DNA of 64,000 nt from Catenulispora sp. GP43 (GCF_041260665.1 NZ_JBGCCT010000005.1:124001-188000), one strand, 5' to 3'. Counted from the first letter of the stretch, positions 27,795 to 36,811 are shown. The notes: generated by a model not told the origin, from the letters alone. Numbers and translations are program-made.

Positions 27795-27844
27795 TACGAA
27801 CGCCCCGGGAGCATCCGCTTTCCGGGGCGTTCGTACGATGTTTT
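27795..27844 (+). terminator. Intrinsic terminator after rpsI
   Basis: A perfect 14-bp stem TACGAACGCCCCGG (27795-27808) with CCGGGGCGTTCGTA (27822-27835), a 13-nt loop, and TTTT at 27841-27844 a few bases on. It separates rpsI from glmM. Confidence 0.85.
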
Positions 27845-27902
27845 CCCGGGAATACCGATCCCTAGGGTTCCACCCTCCTGCCCCCTCTAGGAGAACGCGC
27901 AT

Positions 27903-29246
27903 ATGACCAGGCTTTTCGGCACCGACGGCGTTCGCGGCATGGCCAACCGGGATCTGACAGCGGAACTGGCGCTGGACCTTTCGGTGGCCGCCGCGCACGT
28001 GCTCGGCGAAGTGGGGGCGTTCGAGGGACACCGGCCCAAGGCGGTGGTCGGCCGCGATCCCCGGGCCTCCGGGGAGTTCCTGGAGGGCGCCGTGGTCGCC
28101 GGGCTGGCCTCGGCCGGCGTGGACGTGCTGCGCCTGGGCGTGCTGCCCACCCCGGCGGTCGCCTACCTGACCGAGGCCCTGGGCGCCGACCTCGGCGTGG
28201 TCCTGTCGGCCTCGCACAACCCGGCCCCGGACAACGGCATCAAGTTCCTCGCCCGCGGCGGCGTGAAGCTCGACGACGCCCTCGAGGACGCCATCGAGGC
28301 CCGGATGAACGAGCAGTGGTCGCGCCCCGTCGGCGCCGCCGTCGGCCGGGTCAACGACTACCCCGAGGGCGGCGAGCGCTACATCGAGCACCTGCTGGCC
28401 ACCCTCCCCAACCGCCTGGACGGCCTGAAGGTGGTCGTCGACGAGGCCAACGGCGCCGCCTACCGGGTCTCCCCGGAAGCGCTGCGCCGCGCCGGCGCCG
28501 AGGTGATCGCCACCCACGTCGAGCCCGACGGCCAGAACATCAACGACGACTGCGGATCCACCCACCTGGCCAAGCTGAAGGCGGCCGTGATCGAGCACGG
28601 CGCGCACGCCGGCATCGCCCACGACGGCGACGCGGACCGCTGCCTGGCCGTCGACGCCGACGGCGAGGAGGTCGACGGCGACCAGATCCTGGCGGTCCTG
28701 GCGCTGTCCCTGCGCGCCCAGGGCAAGCTGGCCGGCGACACGGTGGTCGGCACCGTGATGGCGAACTTCGGCTTCAAGCAGGCGATGCGGCGCGAGGGCC
28801 TGAACTTCGTCGAGACCGCGGTCGGCGACCGCTACGTGCTGGAGGTCATGCGCGCCGGCGGCTACGTGCTCGGCGGCGAGCAGTCCGGCCACGTGATCCT
28901 CACCGAGCACGCCACCACCGGCGACGGCACCCTGACGGCGCTGCACCTGCTGGCCCGGGTGGCCGAGACCGGGCAGTCGCTGGCCGAGCTCGCGGCGGTG
29001 ATGCACAAGTTCCCGCAGGTGATGATCAACGTCAAGGACGTGGACAAGTCGCGGGCCGCGACGAGCGCGGAGCTGGCGCAGGCCGTGAAGGAGGCCGAGG
29101 CCGAGCTCGGCGAGACCGGGCGGGTGCTGCTGCGGCCGAGCGGGACCGAGCCGCTGGTCCGGGTGATGGTGGAGGCCGAGGACGCCGCGCTGGCGCGCCG
29201 GCTGGCCGAGCACCTGGCCGGGGTCGTGAAGATGGCGCTGGGCTAG
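27903..29246 (+). CDS. glmM: Phosphoglucosamine mutase
   Basis: 447 residues, normal length. It interconverts GlcN-6-P and GlcN-1-P on the way to UDP-GlcNAc and peptidoglycan. The phospho-serine is S104 in LSASHNP. The Mg-binding loop is D241-G-D-A-D-R246, the sugar-binding loop is GGEQSGHV, and the phosphate-binding loop near the end is [23 protein letters not shown] precedes the ATG. Gene order rpsI-glmM is conserved in actinomycetes; glmS lies 9 kb downstream. Confidence 0.97.
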   Translation: MTRLFGTDGVRGMANRDLTAELALDLSVAAAHVLGEVGAFEGHRPKAVVGRDPRASGEFLEGAVVAGLASAGVDVLRLGVLPTPAVAYLTEALGADLGVVLSASHNPAPDNGIKFLARGGVKLDDALEDAIEARMNEQWSRPVGAAVGRVNDYPEGGERYIEHLLATLPNRLDGLKVVVDEANGAAYRVSPEALRRAGAEVIATHVEPDGQNINDDCGSTHLAKLKAAVIEHGAHAGIAHDGDADRCLAVDADGEEVDGDQILAVLALSLRAQGKLAGDTVVGTVMANFGFKQAMRREGLNFVETAVGDRYVLEVMRAGGYVLGGEQSGHVILTEHATTGDGTLTALHLLARVAETGQSLAELAAVMHKFPQVMINVKDVDKSRAATSAELAQAVKEAEAELGETGRVLLRPSGTEPLVRVMVEAEDAALARRLAEHLAGVVKMALG

Positions 29247-29262
29247 GGCTGATGACCCGGGG

Positions 29263-29292
29263 GCCGCGGCGCGCCGGAGGGCGTGCCGCGGC
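29263..29292. terminator. Bidirectional hairpin between convergent glmM and pfkA
   Basis: A 13-bp stem with one G-U pair (29263-29275 with 29280-29292, arm GCCGCGGCGCGCC) and a GGAG loop fills the 46-bp gap between two convergent stops. No T-run on either side, so it would be a U-less terminator for both genes. Confidence 0.7.
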
Positions 29293-30612
29293 TCACAGCA
29301 TCTGCTTGGGCTGCCCCGTGGTCTCCAGCACGTTCATCCACAGCTGACCGTGCGGGTCAACCACGTTCCGGCTGGCCGTGGCCAGCTCGATCGGCAGGTG
29401 CACCATCCGGCCGCTCCACTGGCCGACCACCATCGAGGTGAAGCCCGCCATGCCGGCGTGGGTGGCGGCCTGCGCCAGGCGCGTGCAGTACACCGCGTCG
29501 AAGGCGTTCGCCGGGACGGAGCGGATCTCGTAGCCGGGGTCCACGTAGCGCACCGACAGCGGCTCGTCCCCGAACGACTCGACGATCCGCCGCTTCAGCA
29601 GCGCCCCGATGTCGTTCAGCTTCGTGTTCCCCGAGGCGTCGGTCTGGTCCGAGGCCGGGAAGTGCTCCTGGCCCGCGCCCTCGGCGACCACGACCACGGC
29701 GTGTCCCTGCTGCTCGACCTTCTTCTTCAGGCGCGACAGGAACGTGTCTATGCCGAAGGGGACCTCGGGGATCAGGGTGAAGTCCACGTCGTGGCTGGCC
29801 AGGGTCGAGTAGCAGGCGATGAAGCCGCTGTGCCGGCCCATCAGCTTCACCAGGCCGACGCCGTTCTCCGTCGAGGACGCCTCTATGTGCGCCGCGCGGA
29901 TGGACTGCGCGGCCTGGCCGAACGCGGTGTGGAAGCCGAAGGAGCGGTCGATCCAGGGGATGTCGTTGTCGATGGTCTTCGGGATGCCGACCACCGCGAT
30001 GCGCTCGCCGCGGGCGCGGGCCTCGTCCGCCAGCTTCTCGGCGCCGCGCAGAGTGCCGTCGCCGCCGATCACGAACAGGATGTTGACCCCGAGCCGGACC
30101 ATCGTGTCCACGGCCACCCGGGGGTCCTGGTTGCCCCGGGAGGTGCCCAGGATGGTGCCGCCGCGGTTCTGGATGTCGGCGACCGCCTGCTCGGTGAGCT
30201 CCATCGGCTCCGAGCCGTCGGTGAGGCCCTTGAAGCCGTTGCGGAACCCCAGGACGCGCTTGACGCCGTAGGCCCGGCCCAGGTGCAGCACCAGGCCGCG
30301 GATCACGTTGTTCAGGCCGGGGCACAGGCCGCCGCAGGTGACGATGGCGGCGGTGACCTCGGACGGCTCGAAGAACAGCTTCCGGCGGGGGCCGCCGGGG
30401 TTGAAGGCCGGCAGGCCGGCCACATCCACGTCGCGCTTGTTCGCTATGCCCTGGACCACGTCGAGCAGGACCCGGTCGGTCTCGGTGACGTAGTGCCACG
30501 TCTCCTCACGCTCGCCGAGCAGGTCGGCCAGCGGGGTGTCGACGGTGCGGTCTCCCAGGCGCGTGATGGCCAGATCATCGGAAGTGATGGTGAGAAGATC
30601 GGCCGTGTTCAT
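29293..30612 (-). CDS. pfkA: ATP-dependent 6-phosphofructokinase, long plant/TP0108-like type
   Basis: 439 residues, longer than the 320-residue E. coli type. Family blocks are IVTCGGLCPGLNNVIRGLV, GGTILGTSRG, VIGGDGTLRGA, PKTIDNDIPWIDRSFGFHTA and KLMGRHSGFIA. The Gly in GGDGT favours ATP as phosphate donor (PPi enzymes usually have GGDD), whereas PKTIDND has the Lys found in PPi enzymes and in the long ATP-dependent group that includes the Treponema TP0108 and plant enzymes. It phosphorylates fructose-6-P in glycolysis. Actinomycetes usually also have shorter PfkA copies. Monocistronic on the minus strand. Confidence 0.9.
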   Translation of the reverse strand: MNTADLLTITSDDLAITRLGDRTVDTPLADLLGEREETWHYVTETDRVLLDVVQGIANKRDVDVAGLPAFNPGGPRRKLFFEPSEVTAAIVTCGGLCPGLNNVIRGLVLHLGRAYGVKRVLGFRNGFKGLTDGSEPMELTEQAVADIQNRGGTILGTSRGNQDPRVAVDTMVRLGVNILFVIGGDGTLRGAEKLADEARARGERIAVVGIPKTIDNDIPWIDRSFGFHTAFGQAAQSIRAAHIEASSTENGVGLVKLMGRHSGFIACYSTLASHDVDFTLIPEVPFGIDTFLSRLKKKVEQQGHAVVVVAEGAGQEHFPASDQTDASGNTKLNDIGALLKRRIVESFGDEPLSVRYVDPGYEIRSVPANAFDAVYCTRLAQAATHAGMAGFTSMVVGQWSGRMVHLPIELATASRNVVDPHGQLWMNVLETTGQPKQML

Positions 30613-30810
30613 GAGTTCACGCTAACAAGATTCAGGGGATCGGCCGCCACCGGTCCACCATCCGGCCGGAGCGGACGGCGACGTCGATGGGAGGGGGTGA
30701 CGGGGCTCCGGACTACTCCCGACGGGCGATGCCGTCATCCTTGCGGGCTACGGGCATCGGAGACTTCAAGCTGAAGCGCGGCGGGTCCCTGGCTCTCTAC
30801 CGTTGTCACC

Positions 30811-32016
30811 ATGACCACAGCCACGGCACCAACGGCCCCGCGGGCCGTCCCGGCAGCCTCCGCCGCCGTGATCGAGGCATCCGGCCTCACCAAGCGCTAC
30901 AACGGCGCCGCCCGGGGCGCGGTGACGGCACTGGACGGCCTGACCCTGTCCGTCCCGGCCGGCGTCATCGGGCTGGTCGGGGCGAACGGCGCGGGCAAGT
31001 CGACGCTGATCAAGATCCTGCTCGGGCTGCTGGCCCCGTCCTCCGGCTCGGCCTCGGTCCTCGGGTACGACGTCGTCGACCAGGCCGAGCGCATCAGGAC
31101 CCTGGTCGGCTACATGCCCGAGCACGACTGCCTGCCGCCCGACGTGACCGCCACCGAGTTCGTCACGCATATGGGCCGCATGGGCGGCCTGCCGCCGACC
31201 GCCGCCAAGGAGCGGGCCGCCGAATCGCTGCGCCACGTCGGCCTGCACGAGGAGCGCTACCGCCTGATCGGCACCTACTCCACCGGCATGAAGCAGCGCG
31301 TGAAGCTGGCCCAGGCACTGGTCGGCGACCCGCGCCTGCTGCTGCTGGACGAGCCCACCAACGGCCTGGACCCGGCCGGCCGCGAGGCGATGCTGGACCT
31401 GGTCGAGCGCATCGGCGCCGAGTTCGGCATCTCCATCCTGGTCGCCTCGCACCTGCTGGGCGAGATCGAGCAGATCTGCGACTCCCTGGTCGCCATCGAA
31501 TCCGGCAAGCTGCTGCGCGCGGCCTCCATGTCGGCCTTCACCAAGGCCAGCGCGGTCCTGGCGGTCGAGGTCGACGAGGGCGCGGCGAAGCTGGCGGCGG
31601 CGCTGAAGAGCGCCGGCCTCACGCCGCGCCGCGACGGCCGGGCGCTGCTGGTCCGGCTCGGGGCGACCGAGGAGGAGTCCGACGGGATCTACGACGCGAT
31701 CCGGGACGCGGTGGCCGACCTCGGGCTGCCGCTGAACCGGCTGGAGCGGCGGCGGCACCGGGTCGAGGAGCTGTTCGCCGACGAGGAGTTCGACGATCTG
31801 GACGGTCCCGACGAGCGCGACGGGTCCGAGGCCGGACCGCTCGCCGGCACCGCCGCACCCTCGGCCGCCGCCGCCGCCTCTGCCGCATCAGCCACGGCCG
31901 CCGCTGCCGCTGCCGCAGATCCCGCCGCACCCGCCGCCGACGCCGCCGCAGTACCCCCGGCCCCCGCCGCCGAAGCCTCCGCCGAAGCCGCCGAGAGCGA
32001 GACCGACCATGAGTAG
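30811..32016 (+). CDS. ABC transporter ATP-binding protein with Ala-rich tail
   Basis: 401 residues. One ABC domain: Walker A GANGAGKST, signature YSTGMKQRVKLAQALVG, Walker B LLLLDEPTNGLDP, and a switch His in VASHLLGE. From about residue 335 there is a 65-residue Ala/Asp/Glu tail of very low complexity. It is first in a four-gene operon (ATPase-permease-ATPase-permease) found in Streptomyces. The class resembles ABC-2 exporters; the substrate is unknown. Its end overlaps the permease start by 8 bp. Confidence 0.9.
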   Translation: MTTATAPTAPRAVPAASAAVIEASGLTKRYNGAARGAVTALDGLTLSVPAGVIGLVGANGAGKSTLIKILLGLLAPSSGSASVLGYDVVDQAERIRTLVGYMPEHDCLPPDVTATEFVTHMGRMGGLPPTAAKERAAESLRHVGLHEERYRLIGTYSTGMKQRVKLAQALVGDPRLLLLDEPTNGLDPAGREAMLDLVERIGAEFGISILVASHLLGEIEQICDSLVAIESGKLLRAASMSAFTKASAVLAVEVDEGAAKLAAALKSAGLTPRRDGRALLVRLGATEEESDGIYDAIRDAVADLGLPLNRLERRRHRVEELFADEEFDDLDGPDERDGSEAGPLAGTAAPSAAAAASAASATAAAAAAADPAAPAADAAAVPPAPAAEASAEAAESETDHE

Positions 32017-32965
32017 CGAAACCGCCGCCGCCGGCTCGCCGTCCGGCGTCATCCACGACATCGGCTACCGCACCTACACCGGCGACCGCGTCGGCCGCCT
32101 GGGCGTCGTCCGCGCCCTGTACTGGCACAGCCTGCGCTCGGCCTGGGGCCTGGGCCGCGGCCCGCGCGCCAAGGTCGTGCCCTTCATGGCCCTGGTCATC
32201 ATGTGCCTGCCGGCCATCGCGAACGCCTTCGCGGTCTCCAGGACCGGCGTCCACGCCATCCGCTACGACGAGTACATGTTCAGCTTCCAGCTGGTCCTCG
32301 TCCTGTACCTGGCGGCCGTGACCCCGGAGCTGATCTCCCGCGACATCCGCAATCGCGCCCTGCCGCTGTACTTCTCCCGGCCGCTGCGCCGCACCGACTA
32401 CCCGATCGCGAAGGTCAGCGCCCTGATCACCGCGATGCTGGTGCTCACCGCGGTCCCCGAGCTGCTGCTCTACGTCGGCACCATCGGCTCGCTGCACGGC
32501 GGCTCCGCCGTCTGGGCCGAGACCCGGGCCTTCATCCCCGGCCTGGAGCTGGCGCTGCTGTACTCCGTCGTGTTCAGCGTCCTGGCCGCGGTGCTCTCCT
32601 GCTACACGGGCCGCCGCGCCTTCGCCACCGGCGCCGTCGCGGTGTTCTTCTTCGGGTCCTGGGTCATCTCCTCCGCGCTGATCCACCTGACCGGGTTCCA
32701 GCCGCACTACCACCACAACGCCGACGGCACCGGCTACTTCGTGAAGCCCGAGTCGGTCGGCACCGGGCCCAAGATCTCCGGCCTGCTGAGCCCGGCGAAC
32801 CTGCTCGAAGGGCTGAAGGAGTGGATCGTCGGCCGAGCGCCGAAGAACGCCGACGTGCCCTACCCCGGCAGCTTCGGAATCGTGTACCTGGCCGTGGTCG
32901 CCGTGCTCTGCGCGCTGGCCGTCCTCCTCCTGATTCGCCGCTACCAGAAGGCGAGCCTGCTGTGA
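32009..32965 (+). CDS. ABC-2 type transporter permease
   Basis: 318 residues with six or so hydrophobic segments (near 55-75, 90-110, 135-155, 175-200, 210-235 and a final one ending LLLIRRYQKASLL). A soluble N-terminal part contains HDIGYRTYTGDRVGRLGVVR, a pattern typical of this actinobacterial permease group. It pairs with the upstream ATPase. The stop overlaps the next GTG start. Confidence 0.88.
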   Translation: MSSETAAAGSPSGVIHDIGYRTYTGDRVGRLGVVRALYWHSLRSAWGLGRGPRAKVVPFMALVIMCLPAIANAFAVSRTGVHAIRYDEYMFSFQLVLVLYLAAVTPELISRDIRNRALPLYFSRPLRRTDYPIAKVSALITAMLVLTAVPELLLYVGTIGSLHGGSAVWAETRAFIPGLELALLYSVVFSVLAAVLSCYTGRRAFATGAVAVFFFGSWVISSALIHLTGFQPHYHHNADGTGYFVKPESVGTGPKISGLLSPANLLEGLKEWIVGRAPKNADVPYPGSFGIVYLAVVAVLCALAVLLLIRRYQKASLL

Positions 32966-33951
32966 CCATCGACGACATCCCCGTGCAGCGCGAGACGCCG
33001 GCCCCGGCGCCGGTGCGGGCGCCGAACGGCGGCCCGGCCGAGATCGTGCTGGACAACGTGACCCACTGGTACGGCAACGTGGTCGCGGTCAACGACATCA
33101 CGATGACCATCGGCCCGGGCGTGACCGGCCTGCTCGGCCCGAACGGCGCCGGCAAGTCCACGCTGCTGCACCTGGTCTCCGGCTTCCTGTCGCCCTCGCG
33201 CGGCACGGTCACCGTGGCCGGCCAGACCGCGTGGCACAACCCCGGCATCTACAAGGTGATCGGCCTGGTGCCCGAGCGCGACTCGGTCTACGCCTTCCTG
33301 ACCGGCCGGCAGTTCGTCGCCGCGACGGCCAAGCTGCACAAGCTGCCCGACGTCGAGGCCGCCGTGGCCCGCGCGCTGCGCATGGTCGAGATGGACACCG
33401 AGGCCGCCGACCGCCGCATCGAGACCTACTCCAAGGGCATGCGCCAGCGCATCAAGGTGGCCGCCGCGCTCGTGCACGACCCGCGCGTGCTGCTGCTGGA
33501 CGAGCCGTTCAACGGCATGGACCCGCGCCAGCGCATGCACATGATGGACCTGCTGCACCGGCTCGGCGACGCCGGCCACACCATCGTGTTCTCCTCGCAC
33601 ATCCTGGAGGAGGTCGAGAAGCTCAGCGGCACGGTGCAGGTCATCGTGGCCGGCCGGCTGGCCGCCTCCGGCGACTACCGCACCATCCGCCGGCTGATGA
33701 CCAGCCGTCCGCACGTGTTCCAGGTCGCCTCCAGCGACGACCGGACCCTGGCCGCGGCGCTGATCGGCCGGCCGTCGGTCAACGGCGTGGAGCTGAACCC
33801 CGGCGGCGGCTTGGAGGTGCGGGCCGGCGACTACGGCGCGTTCAGCCGGGAGCTGGCGGCGGTGGCGCGCGAGCACCATGTGCGGCTGCGCGCGGTGCTG
33901 CCCGCCGACGAGTCGCTGGAGTCCGTGTTCACCTATCTGGTGGCGTCGTAA
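32962..33951 (+). CDS. ABC transporter ATP-binding protein
   Basis: 329 residues from the GTG at 32962, which overlaps the permease stop (GTGA). Walker A GPNGAGKST, signature YSKGMRQRIKVAAALVHDP, Walker B LLLDEPFNGMDP, switch His in FSSHILEE. A Pro/Ala-rich leader precedes the domain, and the C-terminal 80 residues form the extra domain of ABC-2 ATPases. Probably the partner of the permease just downstream, or one half of a heterodimer with the first ATPase. Confidence 0.9.
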   Translation: MTIDDIPVQRETPAPAPVRAPNGGPAEIVLDNVTHWYGNVVAVNDITMTIGPGVTGLLGPNGAGKSTLLHLVSGFLSPSRGTVTVAGQTAWHNPGIYKVIGLVPERDSVYAFLTGRQFVAATAKLHKLPDVEAAVARALRMVEMDTEAADRRIETYSKGMRQRIKVAAALVHDPRVLLLDEPFNGMDPRQRMHMMDLLHRLGDAGHTIVFSSHILEEVEKLSGTVQVIVAGRLAASGDYRTIRRLMTSRPHVFQVASSDDRTLAAALIGRPSVNGVELNPGGGLEVRAGDYGAFSRELAAVAREHHVRLRAVLPADESLESVFTYLVAS

Positions 33952-33964
33952 GGAGCTGACACAG

Positions 33965-34759
33965 ATGTCAACCGTCTTCAATCCCACGATCGCCGCCATC
34001 ACGCTGCGCGGTCTGCTGGGCCGGCGCCGCTCGCTGCTGATCGCGCTGCCCCCGGCGCTGCTGCTGGCCCTGACCATCGGGCTGCGCGCCGCCACCAACA
34101 TCAACAGCTCGCACGATTTCGGCTGGCCCGGCGTGGTGCTCGGGCAGATCGGGCTGGTCACGCTGCTGCCGCTGACCGCGATGATCATCGGCACCTCGGT
34201 GCTGGGCACCGAGGTCGACGACGCCTCGATCCTGCACCTGCTGGCCACCCCGGTCAGCCGGGCCACCGTGATGTTCACCAAGTGGATCGTGGCCTCCGGC
34301 GCGACCCTGGTGTTCGCCGTGGTGCCGATCGCGATCGCGGCCTTCATCGGCACCTCCGGCTACGTCGACAACCCCGGCCCGCTGGACATGACGTTCACGC
34401 CGGTCAAGGGCGACGCCTCCGAGGCGGTCGGCGTCATCGTCGCCGCCGCGATCGGGGCCCTGGTCTACAGCGCGTTCTTCCTGTTCCTGTCGGTGGTGAC
34501 CAAGCGCTCGGTGGCCGTGACCCTGATCTACATCCTGGTCTGGGAGAGCCTGCTGACCCGCTATGTCAGCGGCCTGCGCCTGCTGTCCATCGGCCAGTAC
34601 GAACTGGGCCTGGCCGACAAGATCGGGCACCTGCCGAACCTCGGCGCGAACCTCTCGCTGAGCACCTCGGTGATCATGTCCGTGGCGTTCACCGTCGTGG
34701 CGCTGGGCTATGGGACGCGGCGGCTGCAGTCCTTCCGCGTATCAGGTGAGGCGGCCTGA
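33965..34759 (+). CDS. ABC-2 type transporter permease
   Basis: 264 residues from the ATG at 33965, with AAGGAG about 10 nt upstream. About six TM helices. The motif SVLGTEVDDASILHLLATPV after TM2 and TKWIVASGATLVFAVVPIAI are typical of ABC-2 permeases. Last gene of the four-gene operon. Confidence 0.88.
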   Translation: MSTVFNPTIAAITLRGLLGRRRSLLIALPPALLLALTIGLRAATNINSSHDFGWPGVVLGQIGLVTLLPLTAMIIGTSVLGTEVDDASILHLLATPVSRATVMFTKWIVASGATLVFAVVPIAIAAFIGTSGYVDNPGPLDMTFTPVKGDASEAVGVIVAAAIGALVYSAFFLFLSVVTKRSVAVTLIYILVWESLLTRYVSGLRLLSIGQYELGLADKIGHLPNLGANLSLSTSVIMSVAFTVVALGYGTRRLQSFRVSGEAA

Positions 34760-34787
34760 CCTGAACGCACGGGAATAGGCTCCGCGC

Positions 34788-35092
34788 ATGGAAAGCGTGC
34801 GTCGCGAGCCTGTTCCCGTTCTGCGCGGCCTCGTGCACCACTACCACGGACTCCATTTCCCGGACGTCGCCGAGCGCTCGCGCCTGGACTCCCGTGCGGC
34901 GCGGTCACGGTGCTGATCGCCTTCGCCGATCCGATCCGATCCGATCCGATCCGGATCGGCCTGGCCTCGGCTGGCCGACGGCTTCCCGACGCTCGGCGAG
35001 GTGCTTGGTTGGCGGAGCTGCGGCGCGGCGCCCTACCCGGCTCCGCGCTCGACCGGCTCCCCGGACGGGTGACCAGCGTGTTGTTGGGCTGA
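34788..35092 (+). pseudogene. Frameshifted remnant of an AraC-type regulator N terminus
   Basis: From the ATG at 34788 the frame gives MESVRREPVPVLRGLVHHYH..., which resembles the start of actinobacterial AraC-family regulators. It stops after about 40 codons at 34913. Shifting frame near 34892 continues the match as CGAVTVLIAFADPIR...IRIGLA, the 'FGDPxRV' strand of that family, then runs to a TGA at 35090-35092. There is no HTH domain. A 15-bp in-frame expansion of a GATCC repeat duplicates part of the DPIR segment. So it looks like a broken, truncated regulator. The assignment is by motif memory only. Confidence 0.5.
34928..34952 (+). repeat. Five tandem GATCC units
   Basis: GATCC is repeated five times without error (34928-34952) inside the AraC-like remnant. 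Three extra units (15 bp) would keep the reading frame and explain the doubled DPIR. Confidence 0.95.
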
Positions 35093-35130
35093 CCGGCGCG
35101 GCGCCGGCGGCGTCCGCCCCCGGCCGCGGC

Positions 35131-35156
35131 CGTGTCTTGTAGAAAACGGAGACACG
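35131..35156. promoter_or_regulatory. Inverted repeat upstream of the ECF sigma gene
   Basis: CGTGTCT (35131-35137) and AGACACG (35150-35156) flank an A-rich 12-nt spacer (TGTAGAAAACGG). It lies 74 bp before the sigma factor ATG. It could be an operator or a weak hairpin ending the upstream remnant. Confidence 0.4.
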
Positions 35157-35230
35157 CAGCTCACTGCTTCCAACCGATCCGCCCGCCACGGCATTGAGTA
35201 CTGGTGAGTCGGCGATCAACGGGAGGGTGG

Positions 35231-35734
35231 ATGAGCGACGAGGAGGACTTCCGGCAATTCGCCGCGAGCCGCCAGAAGCAGCTGCTGCGCGGTGCGTATC
35301 TGCTGTGCGGGGACTGGCATAGCGCCGAGGATCTGGTGCAGACGGCCTTCGGGCTGATGTACCGCTCCTGGCGCCGGATCAAGCGGGTCGAGCATCCGGA
35401 CGCGTACGCCAAACAGGTGCTGTACCGCTGTCACCTGTCGGCGAAGCGGAAGAAGCGGTTCGCGACGGTGTCGATCGAATCCGTGTCCGAACCGCCCGCG
35501 CCGGGCGACGGCTACGGCGACGGCACCACCGCCGTCCTGCTGGAGGCGCTCGCCGACCTGCCGGACCGGGCCAGGGCTGTGGTGGTGCTGCGGTTCTGGG
35601 AGGACTACTCGGTCGCGCAGACCGCCGAAGCCCTCGGCGTCTCACAGGGGACCGTGAAGAGTCAGAGTTCGCGGGCCCTGACGCTGCTACGGGTCCGGAT
35701 CGGCGACTCGCTCAGTGACATCCGTCGAGACTGA
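35231..35734 (+). CDS. SigE-family ECF RNA polymerase sigma factor
   Basis: 167 residues from the ATG at 35231 (GGGAGGG upstream). Sigma region 2 spans FRQFAASRQKQLLRGAYLL, then DWHSAEDLVQTAFGLMYRSW; region 4 has RAVVVLRFWEDYSVAQTAEA and LGVSQGTVKSQSSRALTLLR. The CGDWHSAEDLVQ form marks the actinobacterial SigE-like subfamily. The next gene encodes a probable membrane partner. No clear ECF-type autoregulatory promoter is seen. Confidence 0.92.
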   Translation: MSDEEDFRQFAASRQKQLLRGAYLLCGDWHSAEDLVQTAFGLMYRSWRRIKRVEHPDAYAKQVLYRCHLSAKRKKRFATVSIESVSEPPAPGDGYGDGTTAVLLEALADLPDRARAVVVLRFWEDYSVAQTAEALGVSQGTVKSQSSRALTLLRVRIGDSLSDIRRD

Positions 35735-35748
35735 TGAAGGAGGAATCG

Positions 35749-36750
35749 ATGACGGACCATGAGAGCGACGATGTCAGGGCCTTGTTCCAGGATGCCGACC
35801 TGGACCGGGTCCCCACCTCGCGCGACCTGATCGGCCCCGCCGTCGCCTGGGGGAACGGACGGCGCCGCCGCGACCGGTGGACGACGGCCGGCGTGACCGG
35901 TGCGGTGGCCGCGGTGGCGCTCGCCGGGGTGCTGGCGCTACGGCCCGGCGGCGACGGCGGGCCCGAATCGGTCGGCTCGGGTCATGCCGCGACGACGACG
36001 CAAAGCGCTGCCGAGCCCGCCAAGCCGAATCCCACCGCGCCCATGACCACCCCGGCGGTGTTCCAGCTTTCGGGGAATCCGCCGCAGCGTGAGCAACAAC
36101 TGCTCGACGCGTTGAAGCCGTATCTCCCGGCAGGAGTCCGGATCTCCTGCCGGGGCATCGGGCAGGCCGGCATGTGCACGACACTGACGATCACCGGGCC
36201 GACCGGGACCAGCCTCGCGCAGTGGGCCCCCGGCGACTACGACTATCGGGCCGCTCCCGTCGACGCGAAGTACAACCACCCCCACCAGGCGACGGCGGCG
36301 ATCCCCCTGGTCTCCGGAACGGTCCAGGTGCCCGGAGGAACGGTCCTGGTCACCTCCACCGACACCGAGGCGCAGGACAGCCTCAGTGACAAGACGATGG
36401 TGACCGATCCCACGGCGCTGGTCTTCCACACAGCGGTGTACGAGTTCATCCCCAGCGGCACCGCCCCGGCGTTCAGCATGGAGCTGACCGAAATGGTCCG
36501 GGACATGCCCTGGAGGCCCGGCACCGAGGTCCCCGACGCGCACGCGCTGTGGGGCTTCGACCAGAACGGTCCGGTGCTGAGCCCGCAGCAGTTCGCGACG
36601 TTGGCGACCTCGCCGCTGTTCCCGACGGTCCGCCAGCAGCTGGCCGACCTGAACCTGCAGGTGATGGCCGCCCCGACCACCGCCTCGACCACCGCCCCGT
36701 CCACCGCCTCGAACACCGCCCCGAACACCGCGCCGTCCACCTCGCGGTGA
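35749..36750 (+). CDS. Membrane protein partnered with the ECF sigma factor
   Basis: 333 residues from the ATG at 35749. GAAGGAGG ends 5 nt before it, so it is preferred to the overlapping ATG at 35734. A short cytoplasmic N terminus (about 45 residues, with DDVRALFQDADLDRVPTSRD) precedes one TM helix at about 50-66; the rest is outside, with a Cys pair (SCRGIGQAGMC) and a C-terminal Thr/Ala/Pro repeat. The topology fits an anti-sigma or signal-linked protein of SigE-type operons, but no zinc-binding anti-sigma motif is present. Function inferred from position. Confidence 0.72.
   Translation: MTDHESDDVRALFQDADLDRVPTSRDLIGPAVAWGNGRRRRDRWTTAGVTGAVAAVALAGVLALRPGGDGGPESVGSGHAATTTQSAAEPAKPNPTAPMTTPAVFQLSGNPPQREQQLLDALKPYLPAGVRISCRGIGQAGMCTTLTITGPTGTSLAQWAPGDYDYRAAPVDAKYNHPHQATAAIPLVSGTVQVPGGTVLVTSTDTEAQDSLSDKTMVTDPTALVFHTAVYEFIPSGTAPAFSMELTEMVRDMPWRPGTEVPDAHALWGFDQNGPVLSPQQFATLATSPLFPTVRQQLADLNLQVMAAPTTASTTAPSTASNTAPNTAPSTSR
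36667..36738 (+). repeat. 12-bp tandem repeat coding a Thr/Ala-rich tail
   Basis: Six 12-bp units related to ACCGCCCCGTCC (36667-36738) encode the TAxx-type repeats at the protein's C terminus. The third bases vary, so the array is old enough to have diverged or is selected at protein level. Confidence 0.9.
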
Positions 36751-36754
36751 AAGC

Positions 36755-36795
36755 GCGATGCGCGGGCCGGAACTCGACTTCGACCCGCGCATCGC
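36755..36795. terminator. Bidirectional terminator between convergent genes
   Basis: A 12-bp stem GCGATGCGCGGG (36755-36766) with CCCGCGCATCGC (36784-36795), extended by A/T pairs after a 2-nt bulge, fills the 61-bp gap between the sigma partner gene and coaA. TTT follows on the plus strand and AAA precedes, giving short U-runs both ways. Confidence 0.75.
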
Positions 36796-36811
36796 TTTCC
36801 CGGACCGGCGG

